NCBI GenBank assembly: GCA_002726335.1 | Contig: PBSR01000214.1 | Location: 6,741-70,740 of the forward strand | Source of the DNA: Gemmatimonadaceae bacterium | GTDB taxonomy: Bacteria > Latescibacterota > UBA2968 > UBA8231 | Direction: 5' to 3' | DNA: 64,000 nucleotides | Part shown: positions 23,660 to 32,482 of the stretch, piece after piece | Numbering within the stretch: the first letter of the stretch is position 1 | Layout: every line of letters begins with the position of its first letter | The notes under the pieces: generated by a model | Database searches by the model: none | The model's input: only the letters and a program-made list of their open reading frames with translations | What the model was told of the DNA's origin: nothing | Translations under genes and position numbers: made by a program

Positions 23660-24343
23660 TCAGCCTGTGGACTCGAGAGCCCGGCGAGGAGGGTTCGGTC
23701 CAGCCTTACGGTCGAGACCCCGGCGGCGGTCCGTGGTTCCCTGACGGGGGAACAGGGCAACGCGGGGTGTGCGACGTTTTCGGGGCCGATGTACTTCCAC
23801 CGGCCGACGTTCCGGCAGGCGAGACAGGTGCCTGGCCGAGGCGTCAACGTCCACGTGGACTGACCGAACGTGTCGCAGGCCCTTCGCCGATAGTGTGGCC
23901 GACAGGATGAAAAGCACGGTGATCCCCGCACCGACGCCAACGGTGAACAGAGAGGGTGAGGTGCGCGCCAGGGCGGCGGTCAGACCGAGCAGGCCGGTCA
24001 TAAATACACCAAGCCCAATCCCAGCACGGCCATATCCCCGCCAGAACTGCTGATCAATCTGGGCGAGTCCGCTGTGATCGCTGACGACGATGCCGTCGGC
24101 AGCCCTCGAGACTTCCTTCTGACCGAGCAGTTCACCAACTCGTCCGGTGAGTTTCTCAAAGCCGTCGGCAAGTCCGAGCATCCCGGTGGCAAACAGCGCT
24201 GAGCCCACCACGAGGGCAGCACAGCCCTGCAGCAGAACGACGGCGGGAGCAAGGCGTTCAGGGTGCAATCCGAGACTGATCACGGCGTGGCCGGCGAGGG
24301 CGGCGAGGCCCCCGAACAGGGTCAGAGCGATGAAACGCCTCAT
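23660..24343 (-). CDS. Hypothetical inner-membrane protein
   Basis: A 227-residue protein with four likely membrane helices (about 4-24, 31-58, 108-125 and 131-150) and a cytoplasmic-looking tail very rich in Arg and Pro (from about 165). The middle loop between helices 2 and 3 is hydrophilic. I do not recognise a family. It starts 13 bp after the omega-subunit gene. The Arg-rich tail is compositionally odd, and the true stop could be affected by a sequence error, but nothing proves it. Confidence 0.6.
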   Translation of the reverse strand: MRRFIALTLFGGLAALAGHAVISLGLHPERLAPAVVLLQGCAALVVGSALFATGMLGLADGFEKLTGRVGELLGQKEVSRAADGIVVSDHSGLAQIDQQFWRGYGRAGIGLGVFMTGLLGLTAALARTSPSLFTVGVGAGITVLFILSATLSAKGLRHVRSVHVDVDASARHLSRLPERRPVEVHRPRKRRTPRVALFPRQGTTDRRRGLDRKAGPNPPRRALESTG

Positions 24344-24356
24344 GGAATCACGGTAC

Positions 24357-24608
24357 CTACTTGTCTTTGGTGTCGTCCACAGGCTGCCCGTCCTTCTTCA
24401 GAACGATGCGGCCGACGGCGTAATCGCTGAACGCTCCCACGGTTGGGTTGAGCGCCTTGGTCTCGGATTCTTCCGGGACGTTACGGAAGCGTCCGTTGAT
24501 ATCGCGAGCCCGCTGCGACAGGGCTCGACAGGCCTCGTAGGAGTTGATCGTCTCCTCGAGACTGAAGTCGATCTCGCGATTGAACATGGACCGCTGGATT
24601 TCGGACAT
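24357..24608 (-). CDS. rpoZ: RNA polymerase omega subunit
   Basis: An 83-residue RpoZ/Rpb6-like protein. The conserved core is ETINSYEACRALSQRARDING followed by the second helix in NPTVGAFSDYAVGRIVL, which corresponds to the A.rE...gki region that clamps the beta' C-terminus. Length fits the family (70-100 residues). The ATG at 24608 follows GGAGGTCC. It probably forms a small unit with the downstream membrane-protein gene. Small size lowers certainty slightly. Confidence 0.78.
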   Translation of the reverse strand: MSEIQRSMFNREIDFSLEETINSYEACRALSQRARDINGRFRNVPEESETKALNPTVGAFSDYAVGRIVLKKDGQPVDDTKDK

Positions 24609-24662
24609 GCTGGACCTCCATTCACGTAGGCTGTGACCAGCACGAAACTACGAGCGGCACCC

Positions 24663-25400
24663 TCAGTGAGCAACATCCGGACCAGTGTGCAACTCACCTG
24701 CACTCACTTTGAACGGCAGGTGATTGTGGGTCGGTGGGAGAGGGCATACGTAGTCCTCGTTGTAGGCACAGTATGGGCTGTAAGCTCCATTAAAATCAAG
24801 TACATACGAACTGTTTCCCAAATCGGATACCACGGCGTATCGACCGGCGCCGTAGGTCGTTTCTCCATTCGTCTCGTCGGTGAAGTACACTGTGAGACTG
24901 CCCCCCTGAAGGCTCCGATAGACCTCCAGCCAGAAGGGTTTTCCATCGAACTGGAAGACAAATCGACCGAAGCGCTCCACCGCAATCGTGCTGCCACCGG
25001 TGTCGGGCAACGGGATCCGCAGCGTTCGTCCGTATCTGTGCAACTCGCCGGCGACGCGCCACTGCAGATCAGCCGGATAGTAGTGCAGACCGGCAAAGGT
25101 CGGAATGTCACCCGGACGCAGCGGCGAGTCTTCCCCGTGGCGGAACAGACTGTCCTTCAACGAACGTGTGGCCGCAATGTGGGTCAGAAGGTTGCCACCT
25201 GCCACTGAGCTGGAGTCAGCAGTCGCCGCTGCCACCGAGGCGACCCGCGTGGCGCAGATGAGCAGTATCGCCAGCAGCTCACAGGAGAGGATGGATTGAC
25301 GCCTGTGGGTGGTCCCCGTTGATTGCCAGCCGCGGCGGCGCCGCAACTGGCAGCCGCTGAGAAGGGTCCACCGGATGAGTTGGAAGGATCGTGTTGCCAT
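24663..25400 (-). CDS. DUF1684 family protein, probably exported
   Basis: About 245 residues; the last ~170 match DUF1684: FAGLHYYPADLQWRV, a beta-rich stretch FGRFVFQFDGKPFWLEVY, TVYFTDETNGETTYGAGRY, and the hallmark VLDFNGAYSPYCAYNEDYVCPLPP near the C-terminus. The family has no settled function. A hydrophobic stretch ELLAILLICATRVASVAAA just before the domain looks like a signal peptide core, so the protein may be periplasmic. The start is uncertain. ATG 25400 is in frame, but a start nearer the hydrophobic stretch would suit a signal peptide better. The frame stays open far upstream over the opposite-strand beta-helix gene; that extension is not protein-like. Confidence 0.78.
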   Translation of the reverse strand: MATRSFQLIRWTLLSGCQLRRRRGWQSTGTTHRRQSILSCELLAILLICATRVASVAAATADSSSVAGGNLLTHIAATRSLKDSLFRHGEDSPLRPGDIPTFAGLHYYPADLQWRVAGELHRYGRTLRIPLPDTGGSTIAVERFGRFVFQFDGKPFWLEVYRSLQGGSLTVYFTDETNGETTYGAGRYAVVSDLGNSSYVLDFNGAYSPYCAYNEDYVCPLPPTHNHLPFKVSAGELHTGPDVAH

Positions 25401-25502
25401 GGTCACGGGCGTCAAAGAGGAAAATCGCAAAGATCGGCCCTCAGGTGGGCCTCGTCCAGCCTGTCGAAGGCTGGTATCCGGCACGCATCTGAGAACGCAA
25501 AC

Positions 25503-26759
25503 ATGAGTGTCACAACGGAGTTGACGGCCGCCCAGGCGGCCACAGCGAAACAGATCCAGCAGGCCCTGGACGAGACCGCCGCGACGGGCGGAGGCAGAGT
25601 CGTCCTGCCGCCAATGGATGTCACCCTCGATCGGGGTCTGTCCCTGTCCAGCGGCATCGAGCTGGTGGGGCAGGGTGCCGAAACGGTGCTGCGCAAAGGT
25701 CCCGGGCGAATCTACTCGCTGGCGGGATACCATAACTATGGTATGTGCGACGTGCCGCTGGCGTCGGTGGCCGGGCTCGAACCAGGCATGACCGTGTCCG
25801 TGCATGACAACAATGGACGCGGTTTCTCTGAAACCTTCGCCACCATCACCTGGGTGGAAGAGGGTTGGGTGGGCCTCGACCACGGCATCGAAACCGACTA
25901 CCGGGCGGATGACGATCCGTGCCTCACGACGGCGTACCCACTGGTCTTCGCCCACGATGTCAAGGACATCGCCGTGCGCGATCTGACCCTGGTGGGCAAC
26001 AGCGCCGACAACGAGGAGGCCATGGGTGCCTGCCGCGGAGCCGCCCTCTATTTCTACAGGAGTGCCGGTATCGAGGTGTCCGGCGTCCGGGAGCGCGACT
26101 ATGACGGCGAAGGGCTCGGCTTTCAGATCTGCCGGGATGTCGTCATTCGAGACAGCACCTTCAGCGACAATACGGGCAACGGCCTGCATCCTGGGGCTGG
26201 CAGCACGAACGTGCTGTTCGACGATTGCGACAGCCATGGCAACGGCAACTGCGGCTTTTTTTTCTGTGTGCGGGCCAATCACATCACGGTGAAGGGCAGC
26301 CGCTTCACCGGCAACGGGACCGGCATGTCCATCGGTACCCGTGACTGCCACAACCTGATCGAGGATTGCACTCTCGAGGCAAACGCCGGCGCCGGAATCC
26401 TGGCCCGGCCCTCTCCCCGCCCGGTGGAAGTGCACTCGTGTCATGTGCGGCGGTGCACGATCGCCGGCAACGCCGGGACGCGGGGGCAAGGTCAGGTGGA
26501 GGTGGTGACAGAGGCCCACGATCTGATCTTTACCGACAACACGGTCAGCGGCGCGCCTGGTGCCGGAGCCGACAAGCCGGGGTTTCACATCGAGCCGACG
26601 GCGGCAGCGATCTACCTGCAGGGCAATCAGGTGCGGGGTTGCTCTCAGGAGACGGACGCCGAGCCGAGGAGCCTGGCGCCGACGCAGCCGTCCATCGAGT
26701 GCGGGTATAACAGCGGCCCCGAGAGGATCTACCGGCATCTCCCCATACAGAGGCAGTAA
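25503..26759 (+). CDS. Right-handed parallel beta-helix protein
   Basis: A 418-residue protein with about ten short repeated rungs of the pectate-lyase/NosD type, such as VVIRDSTFSDNTGNGLH, NVLFDDCDSHGNGNCGFF, ITVKGSRFTGNGTGMSI and NLIEDCTLEANAGAGIL, with Asn/Gly turns. An N-terminal segment (ATAKQIQQALDETAATGGGRVVLPP) is typical for pectin-lyase-fold proteins with an IQ.AID.A...GG opening. These bind or cleave polysaccharides; the catalytic type is not evident. The ATG at 25503 was chosen at the start of clear homology-like sequence; no signal peptide is obvious. It lies divergent to the DUF1684 gene with 102 bp between starts. Confidence 0.85.
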   Translation: MSVTTELTAAQAATAKQIQQALDETAATGGGRVVLPPMDVTLDRGLSLSSGIELVGQGAETVLRKGPGRIYSLAGYHNYGMCDVPLASVAGLEPGMTVSVHDNNGRGFSETFATITWVEEGWVGLDHGIETDYRADDDPCLTTAYPLVFAHDVKDIAVRDLTLVGNSADNEEAMGACRGAALYFYRSAGIEVSGVRERDYDGEGLGFQICRDVVIRDSTFSDNTGNGLHPGAGSTNVLFDDCDSHGNGNCGFFFCVRANHITVKGSRFTGNGTGMSIGTRDCHNLIEDCTLEANAGAGILARPSPRPVEVHSCHVRRCTIAGNAGTRGQGQVEVVTEAHDLIFTDNTVSGAPGAGADKPGFHIEPTAAAIYLQGNQVRGCSQETDAEPRSLAPTQPSIECGYNSGPERIYRHLPIQRQ

Positions 26760-26774
26760 CGCAGGGGCAGCGGT

Positions 26775-27962
26775 TCAATGGTGGAACAGGCGGACCCCCG
26801 TCAATGCCATGGTCATGCCGTATTCATCTGCCGCTGCGATGACATCGGAGTCTTTCTTCGATCCCCCCGGCTGCACGACGAAGGATACGCCCGAGCGACT
26901 GGCGCGGTCGATGCTGTCGCGGAAGGGGAACAGGGCGTCGGAGGCGATGGTGACGCCCTGCATGCCATCGAGCCACTCCCGCCGGGCCTCGGCGCTGAGC
27001 CGCTCCGGCACTCGCCGGAAGGAGCCGTGCCAGTCGGCTTCCTCGGCGCTCGTCAACTCGTCTTCAAAGAACAGGTCGATGGCGTTGTCGCGGTCAACCC
27101 GCTTTATGCCCCTGGCGAATTCCAGTGCCCGCGTTGCCGGGTGCTGCCGCAGGTACCAGCGGTCGGCCTTGCCACACGCCAGGCGCACACAATGGATGCG
27201 CGACTGCTGCCCGGCCCCGGCGCCGACGACCTGCCCATCCCACACGGCGACGACGGAATTCGACTGGGTATACTTCACGGCGATCGTGGCGACCAGCAGA
27301 TCACGCCGTGCCGCCTCGGTCAGGTCCTGATTCTTCGTCACGACGTTGCTCAGGTATTCATCGCCGGGTATGAAGCTGTTGCGCGGCTGCTCGAGGGTCA
27401 GGCCGAACAGTCGACGGGATTCCAACTCGTCCGGTTCGTAGGATGGGTCGATCTGCAGGACCTTGTAGTCGCCGCCCTTCTTCTTGGACAGCATTTCGAC
27501 CGTCCCTGCGGCAAAGCCGGGAGCGATGATCCCGTCCGACGCCTCGACGCGGATCAGATCGGCCGTGGCCTGGTCCAGCGGTTCACTCAGGGCGATCCAG
27601 TCGCCGAAGGACGCGAGTCGATCGGCGCCGCGTGCCCGGGCATAGGCACAGGCAAGGGGACTGAGCTCAGCGTCCGGTTTGATGAACAGAGCCTGCCGCA
27701 GGTCGGCCGAAAGGGGCACGCCGACGGCGGCACCGGCAGGGCTGACGTGCTTGAAGGACGCCGCGGCCGGCAGGCCCGTAGACGCCCTCAGTTCGCGTAC
27801 CAGCTGCCAGGAGTTGAGGGCGTCCAGCAGGTTGATGTAGCTGGGCGAGTTGTGCAGAGCCTGCAACGGCAGGTCACCGCCGTGACGGAAGCAACGGGCT
27901 CCCGTCTGGTGAGGATTGCACCCGTAGCGCATGCTCAGTTCGGCAGTCAAGGACCGGTCCAT
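26775..27962 (-). CDS. purH: AICAR formyltransferase (stand-alone PurH C-terminal domain)
   Basis: A 395-residue enzyme corresponding to only the formyltransferase half of PurH; it adds the last carbon of the purine ring using 10-formyl-THF. Conserved segments: MRYGCNPHQ, SYINLLDALNSWQLVREL, the catalytic Lys-His in SFKHVSPAGAAVG (K71, H72), SDGIIAPGF, TQSNSVVAVWDGQVVGAGAGQQSRIHC, ALFPFRDSID and QPGGSKKD. The N-terminal IMP cyclohydrolase (MGS-like) domain is absent, so cyclisation to IMP must be done by another gene. ATG 27962 begins just before the conserved region. It is divergent from dapA. Confidence 0.92.
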   Translation of the reverse strand: MDRSLTAELSMRYGCNPHQTGARCFRHGGDLPLQALHNSPSYINLLDALNSWQLVRELRASTGLPAAASFKHVSPAGAAVGVPLSADLRQALFIKPDAELSPLACAYARARGADRLASFGDWIALSEPLDQATADLIRVEASDGIIAPGFAAGTVEMLSKKKGGDYKVLQIDPSYEPDELESRRLFGLTLEQPRNSFIPGDEYLSNVVTKNQDLTEAARRDLLVATIAVKYTQSNSVVAVWDGQVVGAGAGQQSRIHCVRLACGKADRWYLRQHPATRALEFARGIKRVDRDNAIDLFFEDELTSAEEADWHGSFRRVPERLSAEARREWLDGMQGVTIASDALFPFRDSIDRASRSGVSFVVQPGGSKKDSDVIAAADEYGMTMALTGVRLFHH

Positions 27963-28022
27963 ATCGTTGTAAGTGTGTGCGCCCCGACGGGTTACCCGAT
28001 CAGACAACGTCGTGACGTCCGG

Positions 28023-28051
28023 TTGACACTGTGAGGACGGGCATTCATACT
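28023..28051 (+). promoter_or_regulatory. Sigma-70-type promoter of dapA-dapB
   Basis: TTGACA (28023-28028), a 17-base spacer and CATACT (28046-28051, four of six consensus bases). The expected start near 28058 leaves a leader of about 75 bases before the dapA ATG. It lies in the 169-bp divergent gap with the formyltransferase gene. Confidence 0.55.
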
Positions 28052-28131
28052 TGCCGCCACAGTGTGACGTACTCGCTACACTCGCAACAAACCCCCATTG
28101 CCGCAAGGCACCACCCGGCAGGTCATCGGTG

Positions 28132-29169
28132 ATGTTCAAGGGATGCTACACGGCCTCCGTCACGCCCATGCGCGAGGACGGAACCGTCGATTACGAAGGC
28201 CTGGAACGACTGATCGAGTTCCAGATCGAAAACGGCATCGATGGTGTACTCGCCGTCGGTACCACGGGCGAGAGTCCCACCCTCCTGTGGGAGGAGCACA
28301 ACGAAGTCATCGAACGGACGGTGAAGGCGACGAAGGGGCGCTGCCAGTCCATCGCCGGGACGGGTTCCAACTCGACGCGGGAAACCCTCGCCGGCACAGA
28401 ACATGCAGCCCATGTGGGCGCCGATGGCGTGCTGCTCGTGGATCCCTACTACAATGGTCCCAGCTCGCTGGAGATTCGCCGGGAGTACGTCACCCCCGTG
28501 GCCTCGGAATTCCCCGACATGCCGATCATTCCCTACATCATCCCCGGGCGAGTGGGAGCCATGATGCAGGTCGAGGATCTGGCGATCCTTTTTGAGGAGT
28601 ATCCGAACGTATCGACCGTAAAGGAGGCCACCGGAGATTACGACAACATGGCCAAGACACGCGCCGTGTGTGGCGACGACTTCACCATCATGTCCGGCGA
28701 CGATGATCGCACCGTGACGATGATGAAGCGGGAGGATATCCGTGCCGCCGGGGTGATCTCCGTAATGTCCAACGTCGTGCCCGGGCCCCTCACCCGCATG
28801 ACCCACGCACTCAACGATGGCGACGTGGCAACGGCAGACAGACTCGCCGCCGATCTGGCCCCCCTGATGGGAATCGTCGGTGTGACGACGACGGAGACCA
28901 GTTCGAAGGGCCCGGTGGAATGCAAGTCGCGCAATCCAACGCCAGTGAAAAGCCTGATGCGGCTCCTTGGCATGCCCTCCGGCGCCTGTCGTCGCCCCCT
29001 CGGCAAGCTGACGCCGCAGGCAGCGGCTGTCGTCGTCGACGCGACGTGTCAGGTATGGGCCAACGACCCGTCCCTGCTGCAGCCCATTGGCGATGCCTTC
29101 GGTGTCGACATCGAGGCGCGGCTGAAGGACCAGGGCGCCATCGACGCGCTGGTCTACTCAAGCTACTGA
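28132..29169 (+). CDS. dapA: Dihydrodipicolinate synthase family protein
   Basis: A 345-residue TIM-barrel aldolase of the DapA/NAL family, slightly longer than E. coli DapA (292). Motifs: GVLAVGTTGESPTLLWEEH (substrate loop GTTGE), YYNGP in the middle, the Tyr of IIPYIIPGRVG, and the Schiff-base lysine K164 in VKEATGDYDNM. Together with dapB three bases downstream it points to lysine and diaminopimelate synthesis from aspartate semialdehyde. A C-terminal extension of ~50 residues (TPQAAAVVVDATCQVW onward) is unusual but DapA-like in composition. ATG 28132 follows a weak GGT-type site. Confidence 0.93.
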   Translation: MFKGCYTASVTPMREDGTVDYEGLERLIEFQIENGIDGVLAVGTTGESPTLLWEEHNEVIERTVKATKGRCQSIAGTGSNSTRETLAGTEHAAHVGADGVLLVDPYYNGPSSLEIRREYVTPVASEFPDMPIIPYIIPGRVGAMMQVEDLAILFEEYPNVSTVKEATGDYDNMAKTRAVCGDDFTIMSGDDDRTVTMMKREDIRAAGVISVMSNVVPGPLTRMTHALNDGDVATADRLAADLAPLMGIVGVTTTETSSKGPVECKSRNPTPVKSLMRLLGMPSGACRRPLGKLTPQAAAVVVDATCQVWANDPSLLQPIGDAFGVDIEARLKDQGAIDALVYSSY

Positions 29170-29172
29170 CCC

Positions 29173-29967
29173 ATGGCGAAGATCGTAGTCTGTGGAATCA
29201 CCGGTCGCATGGGGCAGCGGCTGGGCAACCTGATCGTGGATAGTGACGATCTGCAGCTGATGGGGGGTACGGAGAGGCCCGGCCATGAGGCCCTCGGACG
29301 GGACGCGGGCGTCGTCGTCGGATGTGATTTGCAAGGGGTCTCGGTGACCGAAGATGTGCCGGCGGCGGAGGCCGATGTCGTGATCGCCTTCACGGCACCG
29401 GAATCGACACTGGCCGACGCCAGGGCCTGTGCCGCGGCAGGCACGGCGATGGTCGTGGGCACCACCGGTTTCACCGCGGTGCAGCTCAGCGAGTTCAAAG
29501 ACACTGTCTCCACCGTGCCGTGCGTCTTCGCGCCGAATTTCTCCACCGCCATGAACGTGCTGTTCAAGTTGGTGGAAGAGGCGGCGCGGATTCTCGGCGA
29601 CGACTACGATGTCGAGGTCCTGGAGGCACATCATCGGCACAAGGTGGACGCGCCCAGCGGTTCCGCCCTGCGCCTGGCCGAGCGCGCCGCGGCGGGACTC
29701 GAGCGCAACCTCGACGACGTGGTCGTGCACGGGCGGGAAGGGGTCACCGGCGAGCGCACCCGCCAGGAGATCGGCATGCACGCCATGCGCATCGGCGACA
29801 TGGCTGGCGACCACTCCGTGTTCTACGGTGCCCCCGGCGAGTACCTCGAACTCCGCCACCACGCCACCAGCCGTGACGCCTTCGCTCTGGGGGCCCTGCG
29901 GGCGGCCAGGTTTGCGCTCACCGCCAAGCCCGGACTCTACGACATGGGACATGTACTCGGTCTGTAG
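29173..29967 (+). CDS. dapB: 4-hydroxy-tetrahydrodipicolinate reductase
   Basis: A 264-residue DapB. The N-terminal nucleotide-binding loop is GITGRMGQRLG; GTTGFTAVQL and FAPNFSTAMNVLF follow. The signature HHRHKVDAPSGSA carries the catalytic His (H153) and Lys (K157). It performs the NAD(P)H step after DapA. It begins three bases after the dapA stop and is followed by a strong terminator, so the two genes form a two-gene unit. Confidence 0.96.
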   Translation: MAKIVVCGITGRMGQRLGNLIVDSDDLQLMGGTERPGHEALGRDAGVVVGCDLQGVSVTEDVPAAEADVVIAFTAPESTLADARACAAAGTAMVVGTTGFTAVQLSEFKDTVSTVPCVFAPNFSTAMNVLFKLVEEAARILGDDYDVEVLEAHHRHKVDAPSGSALRLAERAAAGLERNLDDVVVHGREGVTGERTRQEIGMHAMRIGDMAGDHSVFYGAPGEYLELRHHATSRDAFALGALRAARFALTAKPGLYDMGHVLGL

Positions 29968-29990
29968 CGCATTCTTGAGCCTCAACGAAC

Positions 29991-30030
29991 AAGGGCCCGC
30001 TGCCTGATCGAGGCAGCGGGCCCTTCTGTA
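29991..30030 (+). terminator. Strong hairpin terminator after dapB
   Basis: A perfect 15-bp stem (29991-30005 with 30011-30025, centred on loop GATCG) rich in G and C, followed by TTCTGTATCTT. It lies 24 bp after the dapB stop and 22 bp before the stop of the convergent UVR-motif gene, so it may serve both directions. Confidence 0.85.
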
Positions 30031-30051
30031 TCTTAGCCGATCCCGCGCCGG

Positions 30052-30846
30052 TTAGGCGCCAGCGCGCTCGACGTTGGCCTTGAGGAAGGCGGGCCGCAGG
30101 GTGCGCAGCTTGTCACGGAGGCGTGCTGCCTCTTCAAAATTCTCGGCTTCCACAGCGACGGTCAGATCGTGCTCGAGTTGTTCCTGCTGTGAGAGAGGGC
30201 GCTCCTTCTCGAGCTCCTCATACCAGTCGCGCAGGAAGGTGAGTTCGGGGAATTCCTCGTCCATCACGTCGCCGCTGTCGCCCTCCCAATCGCCAAGAAA
30301 CTCCTCGATGCGATCGATGCCACCTTGCACATGGCGCAGGGCAGTGGGGTAGTCGTTCTCTTCGAGGACCTGCATGGCGCGGGACCGCGCCTGCATCATG
30401 ACGGCATGCGGGAAGTATTGCTCGAAATACCACTTCACCTCGTCGGAATCGGCATGTTCCTGCACGAGGTCAAAAATGGCCAGGTTGTGACCGGTGTCGT
30501 GCTCAACCCCCTCATAGTCTTCGAGGTAGAACAGAGCCAGGTAGCGCTGGTAGTACTGCCAGGCCTCCTGAAACAGATCCTCACAGGCGTCCTCGTCGAA
30601 CTCGACGGAGCCGTGACGTGCGGCCCCGCCCCGCGGCGGCAGGGCGCCGCGGTAGTGGTGCAGCAAGGACTCGGCGCCGTGAGGGCGATAGCCGTCGGGG
30701 CGGCCTTCCACTGCGAGTTGCAGCATACCCATGTCGATCCGGATCTGGATCTTCTCCGAGCCGTCGCGGGCCGTGATACGGCGGGCGATGAACTCGTCCG
30801 GGTCGAAGGGCCAGGAGTTAAGCAGATCGGCGATGTCGTATTTCAT
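30052..30846 (-). CDS. UvrB/UvrC-motif (UVR) domain protein
   Basis: A 264-residue protein. The C-terminal segment LEHDLTVAVEAENFEEAARLRDKLRTL (about 222-248) is a classic UVR motif, the helical hairpin by which UvrB and UvrC interact and which also occurs in unrelated clamp-like proteins. The N-terminal part starts WPFDPDEFIARRITARDGSEKIQIRIDMGMLQL, and a central acidic helical region follows (EDLFQEAWQYYQRYLALFYLEDYEG). It lacks helicase or nuclease motifs, so it is not UvrB or UvrC. Homologues near this length are uncharacterised. It appears monocistronic. Confidence 0.8.
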   Translation of the reverse strand: MKYDIADLLNSWPFDPDEFIARRITARDGSEKIQIRIDMGMLQLAVEGRPDGYRPHGAESLLHHYRGALPPRGGAARHGSVEFDEDACEDLFQEAWQYYQRYLALFYLEDYEGVEHDTGHNLAIFDLVQEHADSDEVKWYFEQYFPHAVMMQARSRAMQVLEENDYPTALRHVQGGIDRIEEFLGDWEGDSGDVMDEEFPELTFLRDWYEELEKERPLSQQEQLEHDLTVAVEAENFEEAARLRDKLRTLRPAFLKANVERAGA

Positions 30847-30925
30847 AATTCCTTAGCTCAGGCGTCCGGGCTCATATGCCGCGACGATATCAGGGCTTGA
30901 ATATAGCCGTCTGTACGACCCGCCG

Positions 30926-32482
30926 CTACCGACGGCTGACCTTGATGCTGCCCACGGCGACGCCGATGACGAGGGCGATGACGGCGCCGATGATCAAGGC
31001 GTTGCGGATGACATCCGCCCGCTCTTCGACGCGAATCGTGATGTCCTTCTCCTGGGCCTCGATGCGTTCGGGACCCTCGTATCCGGCAGCTTCGATGCGG
31101 ACATCATATTCGCTGACGCCGATCCCTTCAGGCGGCGTCAGGGTAATGTTCACCGGCTCCTTCTCACCGGGGAGGATTCGATCGATCGTGTCGGGATCCG
31201 ACGACCACGTCCACTCGAGGGGAGGCGTCAGCAACAGATGGGCGCGTTCGACCTCGAGAGTACCCGTGTTGAGCAGATCGACGCGCACCAGAACTTCCTC
31301 GCCGGTGCGGATCTCCTGGTAGCGATTGGCGATGATCGTTTCCAGGGCACCCCGGCCGCGCGGGATCAACTCGAAACGTTCCTTGTTGCCCGGGATCGTA
31401 TTGATGTCCTCCAGTGAGATCGTGCCGCTCTGGTTGCCGCGATTGAGTTCACCGATGCGGGCAAAGCCCTCGGTGTCGGTGATAAACACGTAAAACTCAA
31501 TGGTCTGATCGACGTAGCGTCGGCTCAGTTTCTCCGGAATCTGCAGTTCGAGCTCGAGCTGCTGCCGGGTGACCTCTTCGCTGAACTTCACCTGGGTCAG
31601 GCTGGCGTTGGTCCCCGGGTCGACGAAGGACGGTGTGATCTCACGCGGCAGATTGACGAGGGCCAGGCGGAAGGTCTTCTCATCCTCCGCCAGTCGCTCG
31701 AGGATGAGATCGTAGTTGACCCGGGTGTTGAGGTCTCCCTCCTGGGAGAACTGCACCGAGTTTATCGTCGGCAAATCCTGCCTCGACTCGCGACGCAGGA
31801 TGATGTAGTGATCCTCCTCGCTCTCGTCGAGGTAGGTCATGGCGACAACGACGTCGTCGGAATCATCGAGCAGGCGGAAGGTGAGTTGGATGGAGTCACC
31901 CAGAGCCAGAGCCGGCACGAGTTGCTCGTAGGGCTCGGCGATGATGGTGCCGAAGTTATCCTCCATCGACACCTTCATGTTCTGGACTGCGAGAAGGGGA
32001 CGGATCTCGTCCTCGGCGCGGTCAGGATTGAGGGACATGGCCTGGGCCAGCTGCGAGGCGTTGAGCAGGGTGATGTCAACCTGACGCCGCCCGTCGAGAG
32101 TGCGGTACTTTCTGGCCTGACGAATGGTGATGTGCGTGGCGTCGCGGAGAAACTCGAGCCGGGTGCGCTTGAGCTCGTAGTCGGCCTCGTTGTATAGACG
32201 CTCCGCCAGCATCAGGTCCCTTCGAGCCTTGTTGAGACGCTCGACGGTCTCGATTCTCTCCTCGTACAGATCCTGGATGGCAACGAAGTCCGAGCGTTTC
32301 GTCTCCATGTCGAGTTCGCGTTTGTCCACATTCAGCTGTGCCTGACGAAGCTGAATGTCGTAGAGGCGTTGTTCCTTCGTACGCAGATCCTTGGCGCTCC
32401 CCTGGGCATTCACGCCTGGGGCAGACAGCAGCAGGGCGATAGCGATCGACGGCAGCCATCGTGTCATGGTGGTGGTCCTCAT
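30926..32482 (-). CDS. Membrane-anchored exported protein with coiled coil, paralogue 1
   Basis: 518 residues with an N-terminal signal peptide (WLPSIAIALLLSAPGVNAQ) and a helical, probably coiled-coil segment (about 30-115). Beta-rich domains follow, then a C-terminal segment resembling NEW3/CARDB-type beta sandwiches (RTGEEVLVRVDLLNTGTLEVERAHLLL). A single membrane helix near the end (NALIIGAVIALVIGVAVGS) is followed by IKVSRR. It would be periplasmic, held in the inner membrane by its C-terminus. It closely parallels the next gene in length, order and phrases such as QFSQ.G.L, so the two arose by duplication. ATG 32482 overlaps the upstream stop (ATGA); ATG 32467 has a better GAGGA site. 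Confidence 0.82.
   Translation of the reverse strand: MRTTTMTRWLPSIAIALLLSAPGVNAQGSAKDLRTKEQRLYDIQLRQAQLNVDKRELDMETKRSDFVAIQDLYEERIETVERLNKARRDLMLAERLYNEADYELKRTRLEFLRDATHITIRQARKYRTLDGRRQVDITLLNASQLAQAMSLNPDRAEDEIRPLLAVQNMKVSMEDNFGTIIAEPYEQLVPALALGDSIQLTFRLLDDSDDVVVAMTYLDESEEDHYIILRRESRQDLPTINSVQFSQEGDLNTRVNYDLILERLAEDEKTFRLALVNLPREITPSFVDPGTNASLTQVKFSEEVTRQQLELELQIPEKLSRRYVDQTIEFYVFITDTEGFARIGELNRGNQSGTISLEDINTIPGNKERFELIPRGRGALETIIANRYQEIRTGEEVLVRVDLLNTGTLEVERAHLLLTPPLEWTWSSDPDTIDRILPGEKEPVNITLTPPEGIGVSEYDVRIEAAGYEGPERIEAQEKDITIRVEERADVIRNALIIGAVIALVIGVAVGSIKVSRR

Noticed and set aside
24663..26738. 691-codon minus frame spanning the beta-helix gene
   Set aside because: Only the last ~245 codons (DUF1684) are protein-like; the part opposite 25503-26738 is a shadow of the beta-helix gene.
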